From Cenococcum geophilum 1.58 (lineage: Eukaryota > Ascomycota > Dothideomycetes > Gloniales > Gloniaceae), in contig KV748205.1 of the NCBI GenBank assembly GCA_001692895.1, forward strand, positions 496,001 to 560,000: 64,000 bases of DNA. Direction: 5' to 3'. The number at the start of each line of letters is the position of its first letter. Position 1 is the first letter of the stretch. The notes under the pieces were generated by a model, which worked only from the letters and a program-made list of their open reading frames with translations, had not been told where the DNA came from and made no database searches. Shown here one piece after another: positions 11,242 to 22,100 of the stretch. Position numbers and translations under genes: made by a program.

Positions 11242-12760
11242 ATGCGGGAAATTGACGCGCACTTCGATGCCTACGAGCATCTGAAACATCTCCCGAGGGA
11301 GCAAGAAGCTCTGCATATGCTCCGCAAGGCTGCATCCTTAGTAAAACCTATGATGAGAAAGCGAGGCTGGAAAGTACAAACGTTAGCTGAGTTCCTTCCT
11401 GATGATCCTCGTCTTCTAGGTAAGATCTAGCAAAACTGCGTTCAGAGCTGTTACTGACCGCCTGCTTGGTAGGCTTGAATGTCAATAGGACCGAGAGAAT
11501 CTTGATTCGGCTTCGGTATCATCATGACTCGAGGCAGTTTTTACCAGTGGAACAGATCACAGATACGTTGTTGCACGAGTTCGTCCCCCAGCCCTCACCG
11601 TAACATGAACCGTTCACTTATATGCTAGGCTTTCGCACATCGTTTGGGGTCCCCATGACCAGAACTTTCACAATTTGTGGAATGAGCTACGCACCGAACA
11701 TGAATCTCTTGTATCGAAAGGCTATACTGGTGAAGGCTTCCTCTCAGAAGGCCACAAGCTTGGCGGTAAACGCATACCACTTGACGAGATGCGACGTCAA
11801 GCACGTATCGCCGCCGAGAAGCGCCGATCCCTTATCAAAGGGTCAGGCCAGAAGCTTGGCGGGAAGCCAACTCTCCGCGGTGTCGATATGCGGAAGGTGA
11901 TTGCGGATGCTGCTACTCGGCGGAACACCATTACTAAAGGATGTGCGTCCGGCACCAAGGATGCCGGCCAGCTTTCGTCAGATGCCTCCAAGAATGGTTT
12001 CCGGACAAAAGCTGAGGAAGACGATGCTAATGACCGCGCTATTACGCAAGCGCTCGCCGAGCTAATGGAAGAGGAAGAAATGCAGAAGCTGGAAAATCTA
12101 TGCGCGCCTAGTGGAACTGGTGGCTTGGCCTGGGACCGCGAGAATGGCTTACAATTCGATGACACATTAAACGATCCCGAGTCCGGCCTAAGTTGGACGA
12201 AAGAGGGTGGACTTGAGTTGGACAAGCCTAACCCGAAGTCATCTTCTGCATCTCCCGCAGCGCAACCGCTCCAAACCCGTAATGGCCGGCCTATATCACG
12301 GCTGGTATTTGAGGATAATACGCTTCGGAAAAACTCATCATCGTCAAGCCGCGCTCGCCCCATTTCCCACCTTATTTCAGAAGAAGAGGAACGCCTGCGA
12401 GCGAAACAGCTTCCGGCTCTGCCAGTGTCCACGCCTCCTCCAAAATTACCCCCGCCGTCCGACCCGAATATGTGGTCTTGTCCACAATGCACGCTCGATA
12501 ATCCCTTGGATTTTCTAAGCTGCGATGCATGCGGGCTCGAGCAACCGCCTCAGCCGATTCCTAGAAATCAAAGATTCGGGCCTGCTGGGCCTCTACCACC
12601 ACGAGCCCCACCATCCGCGAGTGTTTTCCGGCCAAATGCTCCGACGCCATTCGAACCAGCAAAGGGGCGAATTGGCTGGAATTGTTTGAACTGTGGAACA
12701 TTTATGGAGAATCAGTGGTGGACTTGCTCGTTGTGTGGAGTCATGAAGGCGGAGTCTTAA
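11242..12760 (+). CDS. WSS1: WLM/SPRTN-type DNA-protein crosslink protease, Wss1-like
   Basis: Wss1-type WLM metalloproteases degrade proteins crosslinked to DNA and act with Cdc48 and SUMO. Exons are 11242-11419, 11473-11578 and 11629-12760, giving 471 aa. The N-terminal WLM domain includes 'KPMMRKRGWKVQTLAEFLP' and the zinc site HELSH at residues 94-98, followed by VWGPHDQNFH with the third ligand region. Two 'LGG' segments ('EGHKLGGKR', 'GSGQKLGGKP', about residues 135-185) resemble SHP-type Cdc48-binding boxes; that is inference. Two RanBP2-type zinc fingers follow, at about residues 375-400 (WSCPQC...CDAC) and 444-468 (WNCLNC...CSLC). The second intron splits the HExxH codons and uses an unusual GTTCGT donor. 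The family assignment is secure, and the length and double zinc finger fit Pezizomycotina homologues. Confidence 0.9.
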
Positions 12761-13225
12761 GGCCTTATGTTTTGCCTCGATTTTGAGTCCAATTGAAGAC
12801 CGAGAAGGCGTTCGAGGTTTTATACACGGCTATACTGATGATGCCATGTGTTGGTTGACCATAGTGTTCATAGCAGAGATACCTGAGCTGTGTTCATGGG
12901 CATATTTAATTTAATTGGTGCATTTTGAGTCTGGAATGAATAGAAATTTGCCTTAAGAATAAGTCTAACACATATCTATAATTCATAATTGAACTTCCCA
13001 AGTCCAGGCAGAGTTTAGCGGTCGTGGTTCTGTAAGCAATCGACCTATTAGGGCAAGCATGTAAAGTCATGTTCCAGTCACAGCAACCTCGGCAACCCTT
13101 TTAACTATCTCCCTATTGACTTGCCCTTGTTGCATCAGAAATAATTTCCCTGCAGAACCCATCATTTCCTGCTTCTCCGGACTTACCACATGCCGCGAAT
13201 TTCCCTCCGGGTGTCCCATTAAAAC
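12761..13225. other. Intergenic region, WSS1 to thiolase gene
   Basis: A 465-bp tandem intergenic spacer. It should contain the WSS1 3' UTR and the promoter of the thiolase-like gene. The small minus ORF at 13067-13288 has no recognisable features. Confidence 0.45.
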
Positions 13226-15270
13226 ATGACTGTTGGAAGAGCGACGCCCATCGTCGTCGGAGTCGGCGATGTAAAGAACCGATCTCAAAATCTTGAAGAC
13301 GCCATTGAACCCATGCAGCTTATGCTACAGGCAATCCAGCATGCAGTCAAGGATACCAACTTACCGCCTTCTGCCACGGCCGAATTCCAGTCAAAGATTG
13401 ATAGCATAGACGTCGTCGCAACTTGGACATGGCCTTATCCGGATCTACCTGGACTTATATCCGAACGCTTGGGTATAGAACCAAGCCACAAGCATTACAG
13501 CCCACATGGAGGTAATCAGCCAGCGAAACTATTCGATGATGCCGCACGTAGGATTTCATTAGGAAAGAGCAAGGTGGCAGTCGTGACAGGCGGCGAAGCC
13601 TTAGCTTCATGTATGTATCACCACCTTTGCGCTCTATGTGAACAGATGACGCTGAGAACGGAGCCGGCTGTTAGTAAGCGCCTGTGCAGCGGCTGGGAAA
13701 CTGCCTCCTCCTGACTGGACAAAACTGGATCAAAGCATTGACTCCGTCTTTTCTCCGAGCACACGTGGACTAGGGGATAGTATGCTTGCCGTTAATTCCT
13801 TGTCTTTGACCTCTGCCGACTTACAGGAATTGTGTCGTAGATCTTGGGGCTACCCATTCTATTGGTGCACCCATCCACGTTTACCCGCTGTATGAAAATG
13901 GATTCAGAGCACATCGTGGACAGTCAATCCAGCAAAACAACATGGAGTCAGCCCAGTTATATGCTGAGTTCGCCCAGATGGCTCAACAAAACCCATTATC
14001 GTGGAACCACGGAAGGCCCACTGAAACAGAAAAATCCATTGGCAGTGTAACGAAGAAAAACCGCATGATCTGCTTCCCATGTAAAGACATCCTTCCCTCG
14101 TTAATCCACTTGCTAAAACTTGTTATAGATCCTCTTCTCATGAATGCATTCAATACTGTCAACTTAGCTGGGGCTTGTCTGCTGACTTCCACGGACTACG
14201 CAAAGGAGCTTGGTATTCCTGAGAGCCGGTGGATATATCCGTTAGGAGGTGCAGGAACCAGTGATAGTAGTGACTGTAAGGGATCACTGAACTCATTGAT
14301 CCACTATATAAATCATTCCTTCTGATTAGAGGTGCTACAGTCTGGGAGCGTCCAAATTTCTACACAAGCCCTTCCATTTCCCGGTCGCTTGATGCAAGCT
14401 TAGAAGTTTCCGGCTTGAAGAAAGATCAGATTGACCTTTTTGACTTCTACTCGTCTGTTGCCTCCAAATCACATCGCTAAGGCACTGTTTTTGCTGATAC
14501 TTAGTCCAGCTGTTTTCCAATTGTTCCCAAACTGGCTTGTCAATATCTTGGGTTACCTACTACAAAGCCGCCAAAGCCTATTACTCTCCTGGGAGGCCTG
14601 ACATTTTTCGGAGGCGCCGGTAAGTGGCAATTTAATTATAAATTCCCTCTACCATACTTTCAAAACGTTAACATCTACCGCAAAGGCAACAACTATTCCA
14701 TGCATGTGAGTAACAATCAACCACAAAAACGTCAATATACCATCCTAAACCAACATAGGCCCTCACTGAAATGGTCCGAGAAATCCGAAAAGGAAATGGC
14801 CAACACGGCCTAGTCCTAGCAAACGGCGGCGTCCTGAGCTACCAGCACGTCGTCTGCCTTTCCTCCAAGCCAAGGAACGATGGGTCGCCGTATCCCAACA
14901 CGAATCCTCTTCCAGACCTCGTGAAAGATGTGCCTGTTCCCACCGTAGATCCTCAAGCGGAAGGCGAAGCGACTATTGAGGTAGGTTTGGTAGGAAGCTT
15001 GCCATAAAACCTAAGGATATATGCTTACTCTAGGTACATTAGACGTACACGGTTGAGTTTAACCGAGATGGCACGCCTCTACGTGGATATGTCGTGGGTC
15101 GATTGCGAAGCAATGATCACCGTTTCATTGCGAACCATGGCGATGCAGGCACTTTAAAGCAGCTCTCGAGTAGTGTTGAGGAACAGATTGGTAGAATCGG
15201 GTGGGTAAGAAAGGACTTTGAAAAAGCCGGTAGGAATTTGTTTAGTTTTGAGAGAACTACTAGGCTGTAA
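13226..15270 (+). CDS. Thiolase-like acetyl-CoA acyltransferase family protein
   Basis: The nine-exon model gives 522 aa: 13226-13610, 13675-13779, 13841-14080, 14129-14275, 14341-14452, 14510-14619, 14686-14705, 14759-14980 and 15053 onward. More precisely, the last exon is 15043-15270. All phases close. The protein starts MTVGRATPIVVGVGDVKNRS. It contains 'LFDDAARRISLGKSKVAVVT', 'HSIGAPIHVYPLYENGF', 'ESRWIYPLGGAG', 'DFWERPNFYTSPSISRSLDA', 'LFDFYSCFPIVPKLA' and the C-terminal 'ANGGVLSYQHVVCLSSKPR'. These are marks of the thiolase superfamily branch related to SCP-x acetyltransferases. The likely role is acyl-CoA metabolism, probably peroxisomal or cytosolic, but the substrate cannot be read from sequence. 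Exon 7 is only 20 nt. The intron 2 acceptor (13840) was chosen because it alone keeps the frame into the conserved HSIGAP block. Confidence 0.85.
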
Positions 15271-16027
15271 CATCTTACAAAAATATGCCTGAGGCAGCAT
15301 ACTTACCTCAGCAACTCATTGGGGAGATATTACTTCTACTTTCAACCACTGGATATGCTAAAGGCCTTAGAATCCTACTACTGCAAGGCCCTAAAAAATT
15401 CAGCGAAGGGTTTTGGCTTCGTTAGAGTGAGAGCCAACAGCCCCCAGCGCCTGAGAATCAACAGACGTAGCCAAAAGCAACAAGGAACTCCAAAACACCT
15501 TCCTCTCCACCAGATAAGGCTTGGCATCCGCAGAATTTTAACTACGAAAGCTTTAGAGCTCTAGATGGGGCCTTAAGTGGAGAGCTTTTGCAGAGCTTCG
15601 TGCATAGCTTTTGCAGAGCTTCGTGCAGAGCTTCGTGCAGGGCTTTTACAGCTTTGTGTAGAGCTTTTGCAGAGCCTTGGTAGAGCTCCGTGCACGGCTC
15701 CCTGGGCCTTATTCCGCAGAGCTCTTGTAAGCTTTATGTCTGCGTAATATTACTTATCCTTAAGATATTTAGATAAAAGTGGTACCAGTTTAAAGCGCTT
15801 CGTAAGCTCTATAAATCTATGCCAATAGGGATTTTATTTATTTAATATTAGGGGGTCCATCGCAAGCGCAAGCATATCAAGGGGATTTCGGCTAAGGCTA
15901 TCCGAAGACTATCCGGATAGTCTCCGGATACTATCAGCCGATAGGTCTATTATCCGAGAGGGCTATCCGGCCTATTCTCGGCAAGTCCGGCGTGGACGCC
16001 CCGGCAGAGACTTCTAAGCTTCTAGAA
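15271..16027. other. Repeat-rich spacer after the thiolase gene
   Basis: To about 15560 there is ordinary spacer. An ORF at 15319-15564 has no recognisable features. 15581-15701 is the inverted 12-bp repeat tract. 15720-16010 is partly AT-rich, with a cluster of overlapping palindromic TATCCGGATA-like words at about 15895-15975 (GCTATCCGAAG, CTATCCGGATAG, CTATCCGGCC). No gene was seen. Confidence 0.5.
15581..15701. repeat. 12-bp repeat tract, inverted relative to 2637-3058
   Basis: Units of the type TTCGTGCAGAGC and TTTTGCAGAGC are the reverse complement of the GCACGAAGCTCT units near 3 kb. They are fewer and more diverged here. The two tracts face each other across the TVP23-to-thiolase gene island. 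Confidence 0.8.
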
Positions 16028-16029
16028 TA

Positions 16030-16757
16030 CACGTGTACACCGTGTACAAGGACCACGAACGGGGCAGACGCCCTCCCTGCTAGTATGTTTTCAAAATAAG
16101 CGAGCCCTTGCAAAATGGTTGGGCTGTATTATTCTGCTAACATACTAGCAGGGAGGGCGTCTGCCCCGTACGTGTGTTACCCCCTTGTATGTACACAAAT
16201 GTACTATGGTATCAGGCAAATATTTTGTATGTGGGTCTCCAGCTGCAGGGAGCCCCTGTAACGCACAGACAATACAATACACCAATCAATATGCTAGTTT
16301 GTATAGAAATCTATGTACTTCTTTCTTCTTTGTTCTCCTGTCTACCATCTTGTTAATATTTACTTATTTTAACTATGGAGCCTCCTACACCTCACCCATC
16401 TTATCTTTCACGCGATTAACGCATCCAAATTCAAACTCTACGTCTAGCTAGCCATTCAATTAAGGATATTTGCCAACCCCCTTGGTTTTACAGAGAGACA
16501 AGTTCAGTATACAGCCGCTGCAGAACGCGTCACGCCAAAGAAACACACTGGTCGTCGTCCTCAACCGTCAAGTGCCCAAGTTAACCAACTCGAAGTAAAG
16601 AAGGTACGTAGATTTCTATACGAGCTAGCATATTGATTGGTGTATTGTATTGTCTGTGCGTTACAGGGGCTCCCTGCAGCTGAAGACCCACATACAAAAT
16701 ATATGCCTGATACCATAGTATGTACACCGTGTATGTACACAGGTGTATGTACACGTG
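16030..16757 (+). mobile_element. Tc1/mariner deletion derivative with long terminal inverted repeats
   Basis: Long inverted repeats of about 124 bp (about 16199-16322 and 16605-16731), extended outward to CACGTGTACA/TGTACACGTG, are flanked by TA (16028-16029 and 16758-16759), the Tc1/mariner target. Between them about 280 bp remain. The + strand from 16375 reads a start MEPPTPHPSYLSRD and then, in another frame, LGFTERQVQY...RVTPKKHTGRRPQPSSAQV, matching the helix-turn-helix N-terminus of fungal Tc1-type transposases. The catalytic domain is absent, so this is a non-autonomous deletion derivative. At least one stop (TAA for CAA) and a frame change show decay. A MITE is inserted in the left terminal repeat. 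Confidence 0.8.
16050..16183. mobile_element. MITE copy 1 (31-bp perfect terminal inverted repeats)
   Basis: Perfect 31-bp inverted repeats at 16059-16089 and 16139-16169 start ACGGGGCAGACGCCCTCCCT and enclose about 49 bp. Outside them, weaker similarity to copy 2 continues for some 10 bp on each side. The element lies inside the left terminal repeat of the Tc1 derivative. Copy 2 is at 27949-28084 in reverse orientation. Confidence 0.88.
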
Positions 16758-16923
16758 TAAATGTAAACTCACACGCCTACTCTTATTTAAGGTTGTAAGG
16801 TTTCTCCAGCCGATTTCTTTTTTTTGTTTCTCCGTCCTCTGCTCTCGAACAGGTTATATAAAGATCTTAGATTTTTTGTAATATTTTTCTCCTATTCCTG
16901 CCGCCTAGCTCTAAGCATTAAAA

Positions 16924-18721
16924 TGACAGCCGAAATCCATGAGTATGTTTAAATCTACCAGTATCACTCTTAAGCCTCATTTGTGCTGAAACCGTTGTTA
17001 GCTCCGCGATTCTTCCCAACCACACAGTCCATGGTGATACAAATTTTCGCTGCACAAGCAACATAGCCATTTTCTACATAACCAACTATTTCGCGCACTG
17101 TGCCACCGTTAAGATGATGCCTGGCGAGAGCGCCATATCTTCTTTCGTAAATGCAGTCATGGTCTTTTTCTTTCCCACTTTTGGTATCATGAGAGCTGTA
17201 TCCGCTATTGTCAGACATGCACGATTTACTAGAAAGGACGAGGTGTGGATCGCAACTAGGGCCGGGGCACTTTGTATGCTTGTGCGATCAAGGCATTGGA
17301 AGCCACAAGATGGTGATGTGGTTCGCCAGTGTAGGACAAGAAGTAGCCAAAAGAGCATCAATTCATGGAATTATGAATTCTCGTCGCAAGCGGCCAATGA
17401 TTCGGAGCCGCAAGATAGGTCGGGATTGCTGGAGAGACTTCCAATTGGGTCAATTCCCATGAGTGTGTGGGATCCCCGTTGGATGGCTGAACTCCTGCCA
17501 GTTGTTGGCTCGCAACGAATTTATCCTTCAAGGCACAAAGTCCATGGCAGGATGATCATTCCGGAAGGCTATCGGCTTGCACACATCCCAAGCGACGCCG
17601 AAGTTGTCCCACTGGCGAGAAATACTGACCTCTCTGCATTGCCATCTCAATGGTATGGCACCTTGTTAGGCATCTCGAGCAACTATAATCTCCCGAAGGC
17701 AGTTGTTGCAATTGTTCAGACGGTATATGCCGCAATCACTTTATATCGCTCGCGAGACGACCAAATTGATCATTTCGGTTATGCAGCGTTCGGATTGACT
17801 GTTACACCTTACATTGTTATGTCAATTTTCAATCTTTTGGCACAGATTGCGACACCCGATTACAAGACGTTATTTCTTGTTAAGTCAGATATCATGACTG
17901 AGGCGGAAGGCCGGGGCGGTGTTTTTGATGGTGCCATTGGCGAACTTGTTCACGAGCCGATAGCAGAGCCTGATCCTCGATCATTCAGCGCGATTATCCG
18001 CAAAGAGGGAAACTCGGATTCCTTTCAGCTAGAACCCTCAGTATGCTGCCTTGTTCCTGATTCTGAGGCCGGGTTAAGTGGAGTCAGTCCTCCTTTAAGT
18101 GCAACCACCATACCAATACGGAAGTTCTTTCCCTTCCGCCCTAAACGACACGGTAATAAATTTGAAGCTAGAGGATACACGGAATGGCTTTATGTTCCCT
18201 CCTGTACTCCGTTTCGCCGGTCCTCTGCCGTTACTGATGGCACAGTACACGTGCCTCAGGACTCACGGAAGTACAGTAGCAAAAATTTTCTTCACGACAA
18301 GGCGGATATAGGATACTTGAAAAATGAATCCATTCCTGAGCGTCGTCATTGGCTTCTCTTTCGCGTTTTGATTCCGCTTGGCATATCTCTGGTCTCCATC
18401 CTCGTGTACGGTATCCTTTCCCGGTTTCGACAGGGTAAGAGCACAAAAATGCAGAGGGTATGGATAATGAGTTGGTTAATTGTAGGTATGGCTCTAGCGC
18501 CAGTAGGCAGCTTATTAGGAGCGCTGTTTACGGATTTCTTGGCGGGGAAATGGTCTGGGGAAAAGGAAAAGGACGGTGTGATAGCCGCTAATTTTGGTAT
18601 TATATTTACCACGTTAGGCATGCTGTTGGTAATTGGTATTTTATTTGTGCCGGCTGTTGGAGGTTTGGTGGTCGTGGGGGAGATGATTAAACAACATGAA
18701 CATTGTATTAGAATAGATTAA
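16924..18721 (+). CDS. Fungal multi-pass membrane protein of unknown function
   Basis: I place a short first exon at 16924-16943 (MTAEIHD), a 58-nt intron (GTATGT...TTAG, 16944-17001) and a long second exon 17002-18721, giving 579 aa. The join gives 'HDSAILPNHTVHGDTNFRC' in frame, followed by a hydrophobic 'IAIFYITNYFAHCATVK' and 'PGESAISSFVNAVMVFFFP'. Later come 'SNYNLPKAVVAIVQTVYAAI', 'FGLTVTPYIVMSIFNLLA' and three C-terminal membrane spans (about residues 455-570). It resembles a common Pezizomycotina family of multi-span proteins with no assigned role. The start lies about 170 bp from the Tc1 derivative. A later start at 17114 is possible if the small exon is not real. Confidence 0.7.
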
Positions 18722-19101
18722 TGTAACAGTATATATATTAGGTCCCGCAAGGGCTTGGTGTGCAAAGGGCAACAAGAGGATAAGTTATAATGAGCGGCGA
18801 TGCTCACATGGGCAGCAGAAGGAGGGAGCTTATGAAGCAAATTTTCAAGTTCTAACTCATTTCGATACTTAATATTTCTCGACTAGAAAATGCCATGTAG
18901 ATACATGAAAGACGTTAGATAAGGTATGATCCTATATGCGATATGGATAATCCCTACGCCGCCTGAAAATGCTTCAAACTCCAAAGGTTAAGAATATTAG
19001 TTCCATAACCATGCAATACAGACGCTCACACTATTCAAAAAATACTAATATGAAAAAAAAGAGATACCAGTCCTCCGCTTTTAGAATTAAAAAGGTTCAG
19101 T
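18722..19101. other. Convergent 3' intergenic region
   Basis: A 380-bp AT-rich spacer between two convergent stop codons, expected to hold both 3' UTRs. No further gene was seen. Confidence 0.5.
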
Positions 19102-22100
19102 TTAGCTCTGCAGCCAGTTTGCCCACTGACACTCACAGCCTCCAGTGCCGCCATCAATCCCGCCTGGTCCACCATCCGCTGGCGAAACCGTGACATTGCT
19201 GAACGGACCCTCCGTTGGGTTTACAAGGACGCCGCCGAACGAGCGATCTTCAAGCACGAATCCCTTGTTCGAGTCAATGATCTTGCCATTCGTATCCATG
19301 CCGTAGCAGTAAATCATCTTGTCTTTCTCCGACCCTCCATGCCTGTCGAGCGTGATCGTGACAGGGTAAGGGAAGGAGCCCGGACGGATAAAGTCATTGG
19401 CCGACGAATTGCCTGTGGCAGTAGGTGAAGGGGTGGAAGAGCTAGTGGGCGTAGCTCCTTGCAACAGTGGTTTGGATTTGCCCGCATTCGTCCAGATTTG
19501 CACAAGGAAGCGTGTCTGTGCCCACGTGCAACGTAGCGTTGCGCTGTCGAAGGAAGAACCGCCGTTTGTATCAGCTGGTACGCCACCAAAAGAGCTGTTA
19601 GTCGGTTCGATGGATTTTAGGAAAATGGAACGATCGAAATAGGTGTAGAAACCGTAGTGCTCGGTCGGTAGCCCACGATTGTACAGCCGGAGAGGTTGCG
19701 AACTGGGAAGCGGAAGGAGTGTAGCTGCAGCAGCGGTGCCATCGCTGTTGACGGCTGGCGCGGGAATGAGCGACGTAATGTTTTGAAAAGGATTGGTAGA
19801 GCGTTTAGCTAGTCTAGCAGAAATCACTTTGGTAGGATCGATGAGGGAAATGTAAAAGGGCGTTTGCTCGCCTTCGAAAGGTGGTGAATTCCCATCGGTA
19901 GTGTTTCCAAGGAATTTCTGGTCGTCGAGACTGGGTACGGCGGGAGAGGGATTTGGGAGTTGACCGCGGATCCTGAGGAGATGAGAGCGAATGAAGCTGC
20001 CTGCGGATACAGGATTCGTTACTCTGTCTAGGTCTCTTCTACGGTGTGCAGTTTGGGTCATTGATGAATTTGCCACGCTTCCATTGACAAAACTGATCTC
20101 AAGCCTCATATTAGGCTGGTCCGGTTTACTTGGCGCGTTGGATGCTTGCTCTTCTTTCGGCAAAGCACAGCTCCATATGGTAGCAGGTGAAACACATCCA
20201 CTGTTCTCCACAACAGCTTCTGGCTGTGCAACTGTAGAGATCCCGGTAGGAATTGGAGGGTACCCCGTTAAGTTGAGCCACTGAGACGGCTGGATAGGTG
20301 AGGCTTTGTGCTTCCTTGTGAGTGTCACGGACAATGCCACAATTAGTGCAACGAGGGCGAGAATGATGATACAGCAGCAACCCCAACAACACATCCTTCT
20401 CTTATGTCTTTTGCGTTCCTGTTGTTTCTTTCGGCTAAGACGGTTCGTGCGGCGTTCCTTATTCTGTTCCTCATGAGAAGGGGGGAAAGGACCTAAAGGC
20501 ACGCTGCCTTGAGCGGTATCTTCAACTAGAATCGGATCTCGGTGCGATACCTGGGGTGCATACCGTGAGTATGCAGGAGGAGGGATAGGAGGAGAATGTT
20601 GTCTTGGGGGTTGGTGCTCAGCAACATTAGTCGTAGGAGCAGAACTAGTCCCAGTGAACGGAATCGCATTGGTTTCGTGCGAGTCGGCCGTTTGCCTCCG
20701 ATTTTCATCGATTTCGTGCGCGCCACTCGTTCGCATTTGATGATCTTCAACCTCTGGGATATCAGACATCGGTCTTTGCCGCTCTTGGACTTCACGAGGT
20801 ACCAAAATTGTCCCAATAGAAGCAACTCCTAGTACAGGTGTGGATGTACCGACCGAAGTGGGTGACCTCATATCATGGTCGCTTGGTGAAGAAATGCTCG
20901 CTGAACCCGATAGCCGTCTGTCTTGCCGGTAAGACTCTGTGTTCTCGGACGGTGAGTGATCGTAAAAATCGTTTGACTGGATAATGGTGCGGGATGGCTG
21001 GGGATCTGCTCCTAATACGATAGGAACTTCTCGGTCTCCGGTACTAATGGTGGTTAGGAGAGAATTGTGGTCCCTATGAGGGAATAGAGCTGAAGTTGGC
21101 GAGGAATGTTGAAATGGTGAAGTTCGGAAACTGTGAAAGGAATCGGCTCCGTTGACTGACGGACTCTTCTCTGTCGCAGACCGTATGTAGTTAGAATGTG
21201 TTGGTATCGACTCTGGACTAAACGCAGCCCTGTGAGGTAAGTTCGGTACAGCTGTCCATGTCGAGTTGGATCGTGACAGTTCGAAAGGAGTAGTAATAAC
21301 GTTCCACCAACCGCGCGATAGACGAGACATGGATGGAGATGATGTGGTATCTATCTTTAGGCCAGATGAAGTATTGATACTCTTATCATGCGGCGCTAAC
21401 GGCGTTTGATCTTCTTCAAAGAGCGTAGAAGATGACATAATCCTATCCTTTCGCTTTGTGTCCTCGTCCTCCTCGAAAGCCGTCATCGTAGAATCCCTTG
21501 TGTCATTGCGAGAGTGCGTCAATTTGGGTTTTGGCGTTGTTTCTGCCGCACTCTCATCCTCCAGAATAGCTCGGTTCTCTGTTGCGCTAACCTTCCCGCC
21601 CTGATTAGATCCGAGCACATTTGACGGTAGTGCAGGCACTGGGGGTATGTCCTGATTGTGGGAATGACCAGCAGGATAAATTGTTGCCTGAGAATAGGTG
21701 CTTGATGCTGATATCGGTCTGTAATTGACTTCACTGTCCGGTGACCATACTGATTTTACCATTGCCGGCGTAATTATGATACTCGGGGTTACCAAGGTAG
21801 TGTCACTTTCTGACCGTTCTCGAGTCGTTCTATAGGAGTCGTGTTCTGATAAAGTGTCGGATGGTATCGAAATTCCTATGGTTATTGGCCTATCCGAAGG
21901 GGATACATCAATGGACAGATATTTTTTTGGCATCAATGGTCCCGGCGTCAGCTCAGAACCGGCATGTCCTGTATGGTCAGCCAGCGTAGGGGTTATCGCG
22001 TTCATATCCGCAACAACTGGTTTCTGTGTCGCCGTAGAGGGAAGGCCTGTCCCTTGGGCGGTTTCCTGGAGTCTCATTGTCTTGGATTTGAATTGAAATT

